From assembly GCA_965247735.1 (NCBI GenBank), contig CBDFHN010000002.1, positions 4,650,001 to 4,714,000 of the forward strand: a DNA stretch of 64,000 nt, given 5' to 3'. How positions within the stretch are numbered: position 1 is the stretch's first letter; every line of letters begins with the position of its first letter. The position numbers and the translations under genes are program-made. Shown one piece after another: positions 43,886 to 51,751 of the stretch. The DNA comes from JAOXRU01 sp965247735. Lineage in GTDB: Bacteria > Bacteroidota > Bacteroidia > Flavobacteriales > Flavobacteriaceae. Under the pieces are notes generated by a model that was given only the letters and a program-made list of their open reading frames with translations, was not told the origin of the DNA and made no database searches.

Positions 43886-44698
43886 CTAATTAATTTTAAA
43901 AACACCAGTAGTTTTATCAAAGGTGATAAGGTCTTTTGGGAAAAGAGTATCAAAATGGTTGTTGGCAATTAAGTTTTTTGGACTGTCTATTATTGCTTCT
44001 TCATTATTTAGAATAATGATTTTATCGCACAGTTGAATGGTTAGGCCAATTTCATGAGATGAAAATAGGATGGTTTTATTAGTCTCTTTGACCAGTTTCT
44101 GTAAAAGTTTTAGAATATATGCTTTGTGATACATGTCTAAATGTGTGGTGGGCTCGTCCAAAATAATCAAAGGTGTATCCTGAGCAAATGCCCTTGCAAT
44201 CATTACTTTTTGCAATTGTCCATCGCTAAGTTCGTAACATTTTTTATAAACGATATCATTGATATTTGTCTGGGTAATGGCCTTATTGATACTATCGATA
44301 TCGGTTTTGGAGAGGTTTCCTACCCAATTGGTATAGGGCTGTCTGCCCAATGCTACAAGTTCAAAAACAGTTAGGTTTTTTGAGGCAATGGGTTCTGTAA
44401 GGACAAGACTTAGGTTTGTGGCAAGTTCAAGTGCAGTGTAGTTTCCTAGTTTTTTTGCATTTATTTTAATGGTACCATCTAAAGCAGGTTGTACACCAGT
44501 AATAGTACGTAGAAAAGTGGATTTTCCTATTCCATTAGCTCCTATAAGCCCTATAAGTTCTCCTTGCTGCAATGCAATATTAATTGCAGAAGCAATAAGT
44601 GTTTCCTTTTTTTTACTGCGATAACCAATGCTTAAATTAGTTGTTTCTAGTACGGTATGTTTGTTTTCGTTTTTAATGGTGATTGCTTTGTTTTTTAT
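43886..44698 (-). CDS. btuD: ABC transporter ATPase, cobalamin/iron-siderophore type (BtuD-like), start codon uncertain
   Basis: Walker A GLIGANGIGKST, signature ELSDGQLQKVMIARA, Walker B LIILDEPTTHLD and the H-loop SSHEIG: a typical importer ATPase of the Fec/Btu family. The first ordinary in-frame start, a TTG at 44572, lies just before Walker A and would delete the first strands. The frame stays open upstream with ETTNLSIGYRSKKKETLIAS back to the btuC stop TAA at 44702-44704 without any ATG, GTG or TTG. The annotated end takes the ATA at 44696-44698; ATT at 44699-44701 is equally possible. Works with btuC and btuF to import corrinoids. Confidence 0.85.
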   Translation of the reverse strand: MKNKAITIKNENKHTVLETTNLSIGYRSKKKETLIASAINIALQQGELIGLIGANGIGKSTFLRTITGVQPALDGTIKINAKKLGNYTALELATNLSLVLTEPIASKNLTVFELVALGRQPYTNWVGNLSKTDIDSINKAITQTNINDIVYKKCYELSDGQLQKVMIARAFAQDTPLIILDEPTTHLDMYHKAYILKLLQKLVKETNKTILFSSHEIGLTIQLCDKIIILNNEEAIIDSPKNLIANNHFDTLFPKDLITFDKTTGVFKIN

Positions 44699-44701
44699 AA
44701 T

Positions 44702-45742
44702 TTAAAATGTCATTTTTCGTTTTCTCACCAATAGCCATATTACTACTGGTGCTCCAATAAGCGAAGTTATAGCATTAATTGGTAATGTATAATCGCTGGT
44801 TGGTAATTGTGCGATACTATCACAAATAAGCATAATAATTGCACCAATGATAAATACTGCAGGCAGTAGTGTTTTATGATTTGCGGTATTAAATAATTGT
44901 CGAGTCAAATGTGGTACTGCTAATCCAATAAAAGCAATAGGACCTGCAAATGCAGTTATGGTACCTGCCAATAGACTGGTAGCAATAATAATTAGATACC
45001 TGCTTCTTTTGATGTTTAGTCCTAGGCTTTTGGCATAGTTTTCTCCAAGCAATAAGGTGTTTAGCGCTTTTATTGAGAAAATACTGATGAATATACCTAT
45101 GGAAAATACGGTAAATAGGATTAGCAATTCGTGCCAAGAAAGGTTACCTAAACTACCAAAGCCCCAAAAGATATATTGTTGTAGTTGCTCCGCAGAGCTA
45201 AAATATGATAATACACTTACTACTGCAGATGTAATGCTACCAAACATAAGTCCAATAATAAGTATAGCCATAGTGTCTTTTACTCTAGCTGCGGCAATCA
45301 TAACGGCAGAAAGCACCAAAAAGCTACCTAAACTTGCTGCAATAACCAGACTCCATTTTGAAGCCAATAATCCGAGACCAAAAGCGCCAAAAAAAGAACC
45401 TCCTAAAATTATAAGTGCAACTCCTAGACTGGCTCCAGAACTGATACCAAGTACAAAAGGACCAGCGAGTGGGTTTCTGAATAGTGTTTGCATCAATAGT
45501 CCAGAAATTCCTAATCCTGAACCCACAATGATGGCAGTAAATGCTTTTGGTAAGCGATAATTAAGTATAATATATTGCCAGGATTCATTTGTGGTTTCTA
45601 AACCTAAGATGGCTTTTAAAACATCTTTAGTAGGAATACTTACAGAGCCTAAACTTATATTTGTGATAAAGCATAAGACTACTAATAAGCCAAGTATTAT
45701 AAAAGTAAATAAGTATGTTTTTTTCTTTGGCAAACTATTCAA
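44702..45742 (-). CDS. btuC: FecCD/BtuC-type ABC importer permease
   Basis: 346 residues with about ten membrane helices. Family signatures: NYRLPKAFTAIIVGSGLGIS, GLLMQTLFRNPLAGPFVLGIS, LLAGTITAFAGPIAFIGLAV and PHLTRQLF, the segments that line the vitamin B12/siderophore channel and contact the ATPase. The start overlaps the end of btuF by 8 bases. Substrate is assigned to cobalamin or cobinamide from the neighbouring riboswitch-controlled TonB receptor; the permease sequence alone would also fit haem or siderophores. Confidence 0.9.
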   Translation of the reverse strand: MNSLPKKKTYLFTFIILGLLVVLCFITNISLGSVSIPTKDVLKAILGLETTNESWQYIILNYRLPKAFTAIIVGSGLGISGLLMQTLFRNPLAGPFVLGISSGASLGVALIILGGSFFGAFGLGLLASKWSLVIAASLGSFLVLSAVMIAAARVKDTMAILIIGLMFGSITSAVVSVLSYFSSAEQLQQYIFWGFGSLGNLSWHELLILFTVFSIGIFISIFSIKALNTLLLGENYAKSLGLNIKRSRYLIIIATSLLAGTITAFAGPIAFIGLAVPHLTRQLFNTANHKTLLPAVFIIGAIIMLICDSIAQLPTSDYTLPINAITSLIGAPVVIWLLVRKRKMTF

Positions 45743-46904
45743 GTTTTTTAAAAAAGTGAGGTTGATAATCTTGTAATAATTCTGGGTGACATATTTTAAT
45801 AATATCTTTAAGCACTAAATCTGGACGGGCAGTACCAAGCTCAAAATAGAGTACGCCTCCAGTTTTTCCTGTGGTATTGGCAAAAGAGTATACTTCTTTT
45901 GTTTTAAAGGCATTAAACTTTGTATAGTGCTGATTTGCTTCTTCTAGGGCCTTTCTATTTTTTTTATAACCAGGACTCAACCATAGGTCTGCTTTTGCGC
46001 CTTTATCAAATACAGCTTCAAAACTAAGTGCTAAGCTACCTTCGGTTTTGGTGTCTTTCCAAAGATAATTGGTGTTAGCGTCCTTTAAATACTGTGCTTC
46101 TGGGCTGCTTCCATTTGGTAAATACCATACGTCTTTGTGCATAGCTCCACTTAAGATACTAGGGATGTTGGTTGCCTTTGCAGCTATTTTTTTTGCATTA
46201 TTGTAGTTTGTTTCAATGGTGTTAAAAATAACACTGGCTTCTTTGTCTTTATTATAGAGTACGCCAAAAAACTTGATCCATTCGGCTTTTGCAAGGGGAG
46301 AAGCTTCTATCCATTCTCCATTAAAAATAACAGGAATGCCTGCTTTAGCAATATTATTAAGAACTTTATGGTTTCCATCGATACCAAATCCAATAATAAG
46401 ATCTGGTTGTAACTCTAATACTACTTCCGTATTAATTCCATTAGTTTTTCCTAGTTCTCGGATTTTATTATTATCGATTAATGCTCTTGTTTTTTCTGAG
46501 GAAATATAATCGGTTCCTGGAAAGCCAATAATGGTGTTTTCTTCTTCTAATAATTCTAGGCTAGGAATGTGTGTGGTAGATGTAGCAATTACTTTTTTTA
46601 TAGGAATAGTAATAATAGCATCAAACTCATCTTTATTTAAAGTTATGGTTGCAGTATTTTCTTTTGGAATAAGGGCATAAGTATATGACTTTTCCGATTT
46701 TGGCCATGGTGTATTTATTTTTAAAACTTTATAAGAACCATTATCGGTAATCTCAAAACCTTTGGCATACTTTAAGTTGGTTGTGGAAGAAATGTTTTTT
46801 TCTGGAATGCCAGAAATGTTTTTTTCTTGTTTTTTTACTTCGTTTTTACAACCAATAAAAAATAATAATGTGCTTACGTATAATAGTTTAGAGATAGAAT
46901 TCAT
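45735..46904 (-). CDS. btuF: Cobalamin-type ABC substrate-binding lipoprotein (BtuF-like)
   Basis: 389 residues; lipoprotein signal STLLFFIGCKNE (Cys19). The periplasmic binding domain (type III, helical backbone) has VVLELQPDLIIGFGID, KAGIPVIFNGEWIEASPLAK and AEWIKFFGVLYNKDKEASVI, standard for BtuF/FepB. First gene of btuFCD, transcribed away from the divergent Dph6-like gene. No riboswitch is seen in the 143-base gap upstream, unlike btuB. Captures corrinoids delivered by the outer-membrane receptor. Confidence 0.88.
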   Translation of the reverse strand: MNSISKLLYVSTLLFFIGCKNEVKKQEKNISGIPEKNISSTTNLKYAKGFEITDNGSYKVLKINTPWPKSEKSYTYALIPKENTATITLNKDEFDAIITIPIKKVIATSTTHIPSLELLEEENTIIGFPGTDYISSEKTRALIDNNKIRELGKTNGINTEVVLELQPDLIIGFGIDGNHKVLNNIAKAGIPVIFNGEWIEASPLAKAEWIKFFGVLYNKDKEASVIFNTIETNYNNAKKIAAKATNIPSILSGAMHKDVWYLPNGSSPEAQYLKDANTNYLWKDTKTEGSLALSFEAVFDKGAKADLWLSPGYKKNRKALEEANQHYTKFNAFKTKEVYSFANTTGKTGGVLYFELGTARPDLVLKDIIKICHPELLQDYQPHFFKKLE

Positions 46905-47047
46905 GATGTGTTTTGGTCAAAGTGATGTATGCATTTAAAGGAAATGAATATTCAAAATTAGTAATATTAATAGGAGTGATACGATTTTAGCAGGAAAATA
47001 TTTGAAAATGTATTTTATATAGCGTTGTTTTATAAAAAAATGGAGTT

Positions 47048-47695
47048 ATGAATTTTGTGTGTTCTTGGAGTGGGGGTAAAGATAGTTGTTATGCTTTTTA
47101 TAAAGCAAAAGAAGGAGGGTTAGCTCCTAAAGTTTTATTAAATGTAATGAATGAAAACGGAGATAAATCTAGATCGCATGGAATTTCTGTCGCTGTTTTA
47201 AATGCTCAGGCAAGTGCTATTGGATTACCAATACATTTTTTTAATAGTAGTTGGGAGTCTTATGAAGAAAAATATATTGATCATCTTCAACAATTGGAAA
47301 AAACATATCAATTTACATACGCGGTTTTTGGTGATATTGATATTGAAAGCCATAAACATTGGGAAGAAAAAGTATCAAATAAAGCGAGTTTAAAAGCGGT
47401 GTTGCCATTATGGAAACAAGAAAGAAAGGCGCTAGTTTTAGAAATGATAGCAAATGGTATTGAGGCAATTATAGTTTCTTGTAATGACCAATTGGGATCA
47501 GGTTTTTTGGGGAAAAAGATAACAGAAGAGTTGCTAGCTGATTTTGAGGACAAAGGGGTAGATGTTTGTGGTGAAAATGGTGAATACCACACACTTGTTG
47601 TAAATGCTCCTTTTTTTAATGCTCCGCTAGAAGTAAAACATGTAGCAAGTCTAAGAAATAATGATTATAATTTTGCGACAATAGAATTGGTTTAG
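47048..47695 (+). CDS. Dph6-related ATP pyrophosphatase (adenine nucleotide alpha-hydrolase)
   Basis: 215 residues. PP-loop FVCSWSGGKDSCYAFYKAKE near residues 4-14, SRSHGISVAVLNAQASAIGL, YAVFGDIDIESHKHWEE, GIEAIIVSCNDQLGSGFLGK and the terminal FEDKGVDVCGENGEYHTLVVN are diagnostic of the Dph6 (diphthine-ammonia ligase) family. Bacteria lack diphthamide, so the true substrate differs. It lies between btuFCD and btuB, and family members are often found in B12 uptake or remodelling loci of Bacteroidota, so a corrinoid amidation or salvage step is a fair hypothesis. Confidence 0.88.
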   Translation: MNFVCSWSGGKDSCYAFYKAKEGGLAPKVLLNVMNENGDKSRSHGISVAVLNAQASAIGLPIHFFNSSWESYEEKYIDHLQQLEKTYQFTYAVFGDIDIESHKHWEEKVSNKASLKAVLPLWKQERKALVLEMIANGIEAIIVSCNDQLGSGFLGKKITEELLADFEDKGVDVCGENGEYHTLVVNAPFFNAPLEVKHVASLRNNDYNFATIELV

Positions 47696-47819
47696 ATTTG
47701 TTACGATTGATTGAATCACTTTATAGTGTAAAACGTTGTTTTTGAATTATTTAAGGTATTGTTTTTTGAAATAACTTATTATTTTGAAAATTAATTAGGC
47801 TTTAGTATAAGATTGATAG

Positions 47820-47827
47820 TATATTTG
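47820..47827 (+). promoter_or_regulatory. -7 box (TATATTTG) of the riboswitch-btuB transcript
   Basis: TATATTTG fits the consensus and places the start near 47833, just before the riboswitch. The -33 element is weak. Confidence 0.6.
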
Positions 47828-47844
47828 CCGCGAATTATGGTTTT

Positions 47845-48026
47845 TAGTACTTGTTAAAAGTATTAAGATTAAAAGGGAATTCGGTAAAAAACCGAGGCTG
47901 TTCCCGCAACTGTAAGCTTTGTCTTTTTAGAAAAGATGATTTGTATAATTCTTTTTAGCCACTGCAATTTAGATATTGTGGGAAGGCAATACAAATACGC
48001 AAGCCAGGAGACCTGCCATGATTTTA
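47845..48026 (+). ncRNA. Cobalamin (adenosylcobalamin) riboswitch
   Basis: Core features in order: AAAGGGAATTCGGT (about 47873-47886), AACCGAGGCTGTTCCCGCAA with the P4-P6 pairing, ACTGTAA, a species-variable arm, and the diagnostic B12 box AAGCCAGGAGACCTGCC at 48001-48017. Located 90 bases upstream of the btuB ATG. Binds adenosylcobalamin and reduces btuB expression when the vitamin is plentiful. Confidence 0.95.
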
Positions 48027-48061
48027 TAATTTATTATCAAACTTTCGGGATAAGAGTTTGG

Positions 48062-48084
48062 GTATGGATTCTTCATACTTTTTT
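48062..48084 (+). terminator. Candidate riboswitch expression platform (terminator hairpin)
   Basis: GTATG (48062-48066), loop GATTCTT, CATAC (48074-48078) followed by six T, enclosed by a TCGG/CCGA pairing. Short, but placed between the aptamer and the start codon. Control by translation instead cannot be excluded. Confidence 0.45.
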
Positions 48085-48106
48085 CCGAGCTAATTAATTG
48101 AAAATT

Positions 48107-49963
48107 ATGAAAAAAAGAGTAGTATCTTTTGGTGTATTATCATTAGCTTTTGCTAGTGTATTTGCACAAACAGAAGAAAAAAAAGTTACTGAACTTGATG
48201 AAGTTGTGGTTACAGATTCCCGATTTGCTTTAAAACGGGAGAATTCTGGTAAGACAGTGATTAAAGTTACGAGTAAAGAGATTGAAAAATATCAAGGAAG
48301 AACTTTAGCTGAATTAATTAATACAAAATCTGGTATTGAAATCAATGGAGGAAGAAGTGGTGCAGGACAAAACTTGGGGATTTACATTCGTGGGGGACGT
48401 AGCAGGCAAGTATTGGTTCTAATAGATGGTGTACAGGCGGCTGATGCTTCGTTAATTAATGGAGAGTACGATTTAAGATTATTAGATTTAAGTACTGTAA
48501 AATCTGTTGAAATTATTAAAGGAGCTGCTAGTACATTGTATGGTAGTGGTGCAGCAAGTGCTGTTATCAGTATAACTACAAAAAAAGGAGCTCAAGAAAG
48601 AATTGCTGCTAGTATTAATTCTAGTTTTGGAACCTACCAGACAGAAGATGATCAGAATTACAACATTGCTGCAATTAGCAATGCAGTAAATATTGGAGGA
48701 ACATTAAATAAGTTTACTTATAATACCTCTTTTAATCATCAAAATGTTGATGGGTTTTCTGCAGCAAAATCAACTACAAACGAAAAAGATCCATTCAGTA
48801 ATTTTGGGTATGGATTAAAACTAGGATATCAGTTTTCTGATGCTTTTAGTGTTGATGTATTTGGTAATATAACCAAGTTAAACTCTCATTATGATGGTGG
48901 TGCTTTTACAGATGCTGCTAATGTATTTATTAGTGAGCAAAAAAGAGCAGGATTATCATCTACCTACAAGTATAAAAACGGAAGCATTGTAGTAAATGCT
49001 GCATTTAGTGATTATAATAGGGAGGTTGAAGGTACTTATCCAAGCGAGAATGAGGCTAGTAATCTTGTTTTAGATGTATTTAATAAGTACAATTTTAATG
49101 ATCAGTTTTATACTGTTATCGGTGTTAATTATATTGATAATAAAACTGAGTTTGCTAAAGAAGAAGAAAGTACAGTAGTAGATCCATATATAAATGCTGT
49201 ATTTGTTTCTGATTTTGGATTTAACCTTAATGCGGGAGTTAGATTTAATAACCATAGTGAATATGGATCACATTTGACATATAGTGCTAATCCATCATAT
49301 GTTATTAAAACAGATGCTAGTTATGTTAAGTTTTTTGGATCATATGCTACTTCATTCATTACACCTTCTTTATCTCAGCTTTTCGGAAACTTTGGGCCTA
49401 ATCCAGATTTGGAGCCTGAAGAAAACACTACTATAGAAGGTGGTGTTTCATATAATGCTGGAAAGAAATTACGAGCATCTGTATTGTATTTTACAAGAGA
49501 TGAGGATAATGTAATTGGTTATGGACAAGATGGCTATGCAAATATTGCAGATACAGCAAAATCTAATGGATTTGAAGTAGAAATTTCTTCTGAGTTTATA
49601 GAAAACTTAAACTTTAATATTAATTATACGTTTACAGAACGAAAAGATGAAAACCCTTTAAGAATACCAAAGCATAAAGTAAATCTTAATCTTGGTTATG
49701 ACTTTTCTCAAAAGACATTTGCTTCTTTAGGTTTTCAGTATAATGCAGAGCGTTTAGCTAACGATTGGAGCACATGGCCAGCATCACAAGTAAACTTAGA
49801 ATCATTTAGTCTAGTTAATTTGTACGCAAAACATGTAATATTACCTGGTAAATTAAATTTCTTTGTAGCTGTTGATAATCTTTTGAATGAAGAGTACGCA
49901 GAGTTGTATGGTTTCAATACTAAAGGAAGAAATATAAGAGCTGGTTTTCAGTTAAAGTTGTAA
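48107..49963 (+). CDS. btuB: TonB-dependent corrinoid receptor (BtuB-like)
   Basis: 618 residues from ATG 48107 (the TTG at 48098 is ignored). Signal peptide ending ASVFAQ; TonB-box-like ELDEVVVTDSRFA at about 30; plug domain with GRTLAELINTKSGIEINGGR, IYIRGGRSRQVLVLIDGVQA and VEIIKGAASTLYGSGAASAV; then a 22-strand barrel region ending GRNIRAGFQLKL with an aromatic-poor terminus. The upstream cobalamin riboswitch makes the B12 or cobinamide assignment strong. Energised by TonB to pass corrinoids to the periplasmic BtuF. The IS element begins 32 bases after the stop. Confidence 0.93.
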   Translation: MKKRVVSFGVLSLAFASVFAQTEEKKVTELDEVVVTDSRFALKRENSGKTVIKVTSKEIEKYQGRTLAELINTKSGIEINGGRSGAGQNLGIYIRGGRSRQVLVLIDGVQAADASLINGEYDLRLLDLSTVKSVEIIKGAASTLYGSGAASAVISITTKKGAQERIAASINSSFGTYQTEDDQNYNIAAISNAVNIGGTLNKFTYNTSFNHQNVDGFSAAKSTTNEKDPFSNFGYGLKLGYQFSDAFSVDVFGNITKLNSHYDGGAFTDAANVFISEQKRAGLSSTYKYKNGSIVVNAAFSDYNREVEGTYPSENEASNLVLDVFNKYNFNDQFYTVIGVNYIDNKTEFAKEEESTVVDPYINAVFVSDFGFNLNAGVRFNNHSEYGSHLTYSANPSYVIKTDASYVKFFGSYATSFITPSLSQLFGNFGPNPDLEPEENTTIEGGVSYNAGKKLRASVLYFTRDEDNVIGYGQDGYANIADTAKSNGFEVEISSEFIENLNFNINYTFTERKDENPLRIPKHKVNLNLGYDFSQKTFASLGFQYNAERLANDWSTWPASQVNLESFSLVNLYAKHVILPGKLNFFVAVDNLLNEEYAELYGFNTKGRNIRAGFQLKL

Positions 49964-49996
49964 GCTAAGTTGTTTCAATATTTTGTACATAATGAA

Positions 49997-50030
49997 AAGA
50001 GGCTGTCTAAAAAGGCAGTCTCTTTTTTTT
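49997..50030 (+). terminator. Hairpin terminator formed by the left end of the IS
   Basis: AAGAGGCTGTCT (49997-50008) pairs over 12 positions (two G-U) with AGGCAGTCTCTT (50013-50024), followed by a T tract. It would stop btuB transcription and keep it out of the transposase gene. Confidence 0.7.
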
Positions 50031-50058
50031 GTCTTTATTGAAAAGGATCGTAACTTTA
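50028..50058 (+). promoter_or_regulatory. Transposase promoter
   Basis: TTTG at 50028-50031, 19 bases, then TAACTTTA at 50051-50058 (one mismatch from TAnnTTTG), 4 bases before the transposase ATG. The -33 element lies in the T tract of the terminator hairpin. Confidence 0.5.
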
Positions 50059-50061
50059 GTT

Positions 50062-51603
50062 ATGAGCCGAAAAGTAGTATGGAAGACCAATAATCAAGAC
50101 CAACTGAGTCTGCTTCCGCCAAGTTATGATGATTTAGTACCGAATAATCATCCGGTACGTATAGTCAATTCTATTTTAGATCAGATTGATTTAAGTAGTT
50201 TAGAGCAAAGTTATAAAGGAGGTGGTACTTCTAGTTATCATCCAAAGGTTCTTTTGAAAATATTAATTTATGCTTACTTGCGTAATTTATATTCTTCTCG
50301 TAAGATAGAAGAGGCTCTAAGTGAAAATCTTCATTTTATGTGGTTGGCAGGCACTGCAAAACCAGACCATAATACCATTAGCAACTTTCGCTCTGGGAAG
50401 TTAAAACCACATTTTAAAAAGATTTTCAATCAAGTGGTGGTCTTATTAGCAGAACAAGGGTATTTAAGTTTGAAGGATATTTATGTAGATGGTACCAAGA
50501 TAGAGGCTAATGCGAATCGTTATACTTTTGTGTGGGCAAAGAGTATAAAAACCTCACGTAATCGTATTGAAAAACAACTTAAAGAACTCTGGAACTATGT
50601 AGAGAAACTCTATCAGGATGAAGAACAACGTCCCAACACTCCAAACTTTGAAGCGATAGATCCCAATAAGGTATCAGATACTATAGATCAGATCAACGAA
50701 GCTTTGAAAGATAAGCCAGTTGATAAAAAAGTAAAACAAAAGCTGAACTATGCCAAAAAGAACTGGCCTAAGAATTTAGAGAAGTACAACAAGCAGGAAC
50801 AGCAAATGGGAGGCAGAAACAGCATGAGTAAAACCGACCCTGATGCCACTTTTATGCGAATGAAAGATGATCATATGCAAAATGGTCAACTCAAGCCAGG
50901 GTATAATCTGCAAGCTGGCACTAATAATCAATTCATCGTTAACTACACTCTTGCCCAAACTACAGCAGACACTACAACACTGATAGACCATGTAGCTGAA
51001 TTTATAGAAAGCTATGACCAAACTCCAGAACAACTTACTGCGGATGCAGGGTATGGTAGTGAAGAGAATTATGCAAACCTAGAGCGTAAAAATATTGAAG
51101 CCTTTGTAAAATACAATTACTTCCACAAAGAACAATTAGATGAAAAAAGAGGGAATTGCAAAAAACCTTTTACAGCTACAAAACTATATTACAACACAGA
51201 TCAAGACTGTTATTACTGCCCAATGGGACAAGTGATGCAAAATATTGGGAGCTATCAAAAAGAAACTAAAACGGGATATTTACAAACCATAAATCGCTAT
51301 CAGGCGAGCAATTGTTTAGGATGTCCTATGCGAGGAGCATGCCACAAAGCTAAGGGTAATAGAATTGTAGAGAGAAACCATAACTTAGTAAGACTTAAGG
51401 CAAAAGCAAAGCAAAAACTACTAAGCCAAGAGGGAATCGCACATCGTAAACAAAGATGCTGGGATGTAGAGGCTGTTTTTGGGAATATCAAACAGAATAT
51501 GAACTTTAAGCGCTTCTTTTTAAGAGGTATCGATAAAGTTGAGACCGAAATAGGCCTAATAGCTATGGCTCACAACTTAAAAAAGGCAACAATAAGGGTT
51601 TAA
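50062..51603 (+). CDS. IS1182-family DDE transposase
   Basis: 513 residues from ATG 50062. N-terminus MSRKVVWKTNNQDQLSLLPP, YDDLVPNNHPVRIV and the DUF772-like SYHPKVLLKILIYAYLRNLY are typical of IS1182. DDE candidates: Asp in DIYVDGTKIEANANR, Asp in LTADAGYGSEENYANL and Glu in CWDVEAVFGNIKQNMNFKRF. A cysteine cluster (CYYCPMGQ, CLGCPMRGACHKAKG) lies between the last two. Full length with no frameshift, so probably active. Cuts and pastes the element between its 19-base inverted repeats. Confidence 0.94.
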   Translation: MSRKVVWKTNNQDQLSLLPPSYDDLVPNNHPVRIVNSILDQIDLSSLEQSYKGGGTSSYHPKVLLKILIYAYLRNLYSSRKIEEALSENLHFMWLAGTAKPDHNTISNFRSGKLKPHFKKIFNQVVVLLAEQGYLSLKDIYVDGTKIEANANRYTFVWAKSIKTSRNRIEKQLKELWNYVEKLYQDEEQRPNTPNFEAIDPNKVSDTIDQINEALKDKPVDKKVKQKLNYAKKNWPKNLEKYNKQEQQMGGRNSMSKTDPDATFMRMKDDHMQNGQLKPGYNLQAGTNNQFIVNYTLAQTTADTTTLIDHVAEFIESYDQTPEQLTADAGYGSEENYANLERKNIEAFVKYNYFHKEQLDEKRGNCKKPFTATKLYYNTDQDCYYCPMGQVMQNIGSYQKETKTGYLQTINRYQASNCLGCPMRGACHKAKGNRIVERNHNLVRLKAKAKQKLLSQEGIAHRKQRCWDVEAVFGNIKQNMNFKRFFLRGIDKVETEIGLIAMAHNLKKATIRV

Positions 51604-51751
51604 GGCCTAACAACCTCTAATTAGTTCATCAACTTACAGCCCATTTAAAAATTAAACAAATTATAATCCTCAAAATAAACCAATATAAAAAGGCCGTCTA
51701 AATGTTTTTAGACAGCCTCTTTTTAGTTTTTGATGGTTTTACGAAAAGGAA

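Larger units (their letters stand above)
49995..51723. mobile_element. Complete IS1182-type insertion sequence
   Basis: Bounded by exact 19-base inverted repeats AAAAGAGGCTGTCTAAAAA: left at 49995-50013, right (as reverse complement) at 51705-51723. It contains one full-length transposase gene. No target-site duplication is evident outside the repeats. Inserted between btuB and the S41 peptidase gene, which converge on it, so no gene is broken. Confidence 0.9.

Noticed and set aside
45057..45560. 167-codon open frame antisense to btuC
   Set aside because: A shadow of a membrane-protein gene on the other strand; no domain and low-complexity Lys/Pro-rich sequence.
49985..51735. Target-site duplication around the IS
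   Set aside because: Bases flanking the 19-base inverted repeats (AATG on the left, TAGT on the right) do not match; apparent A/T runs are complementary, not duplicated.
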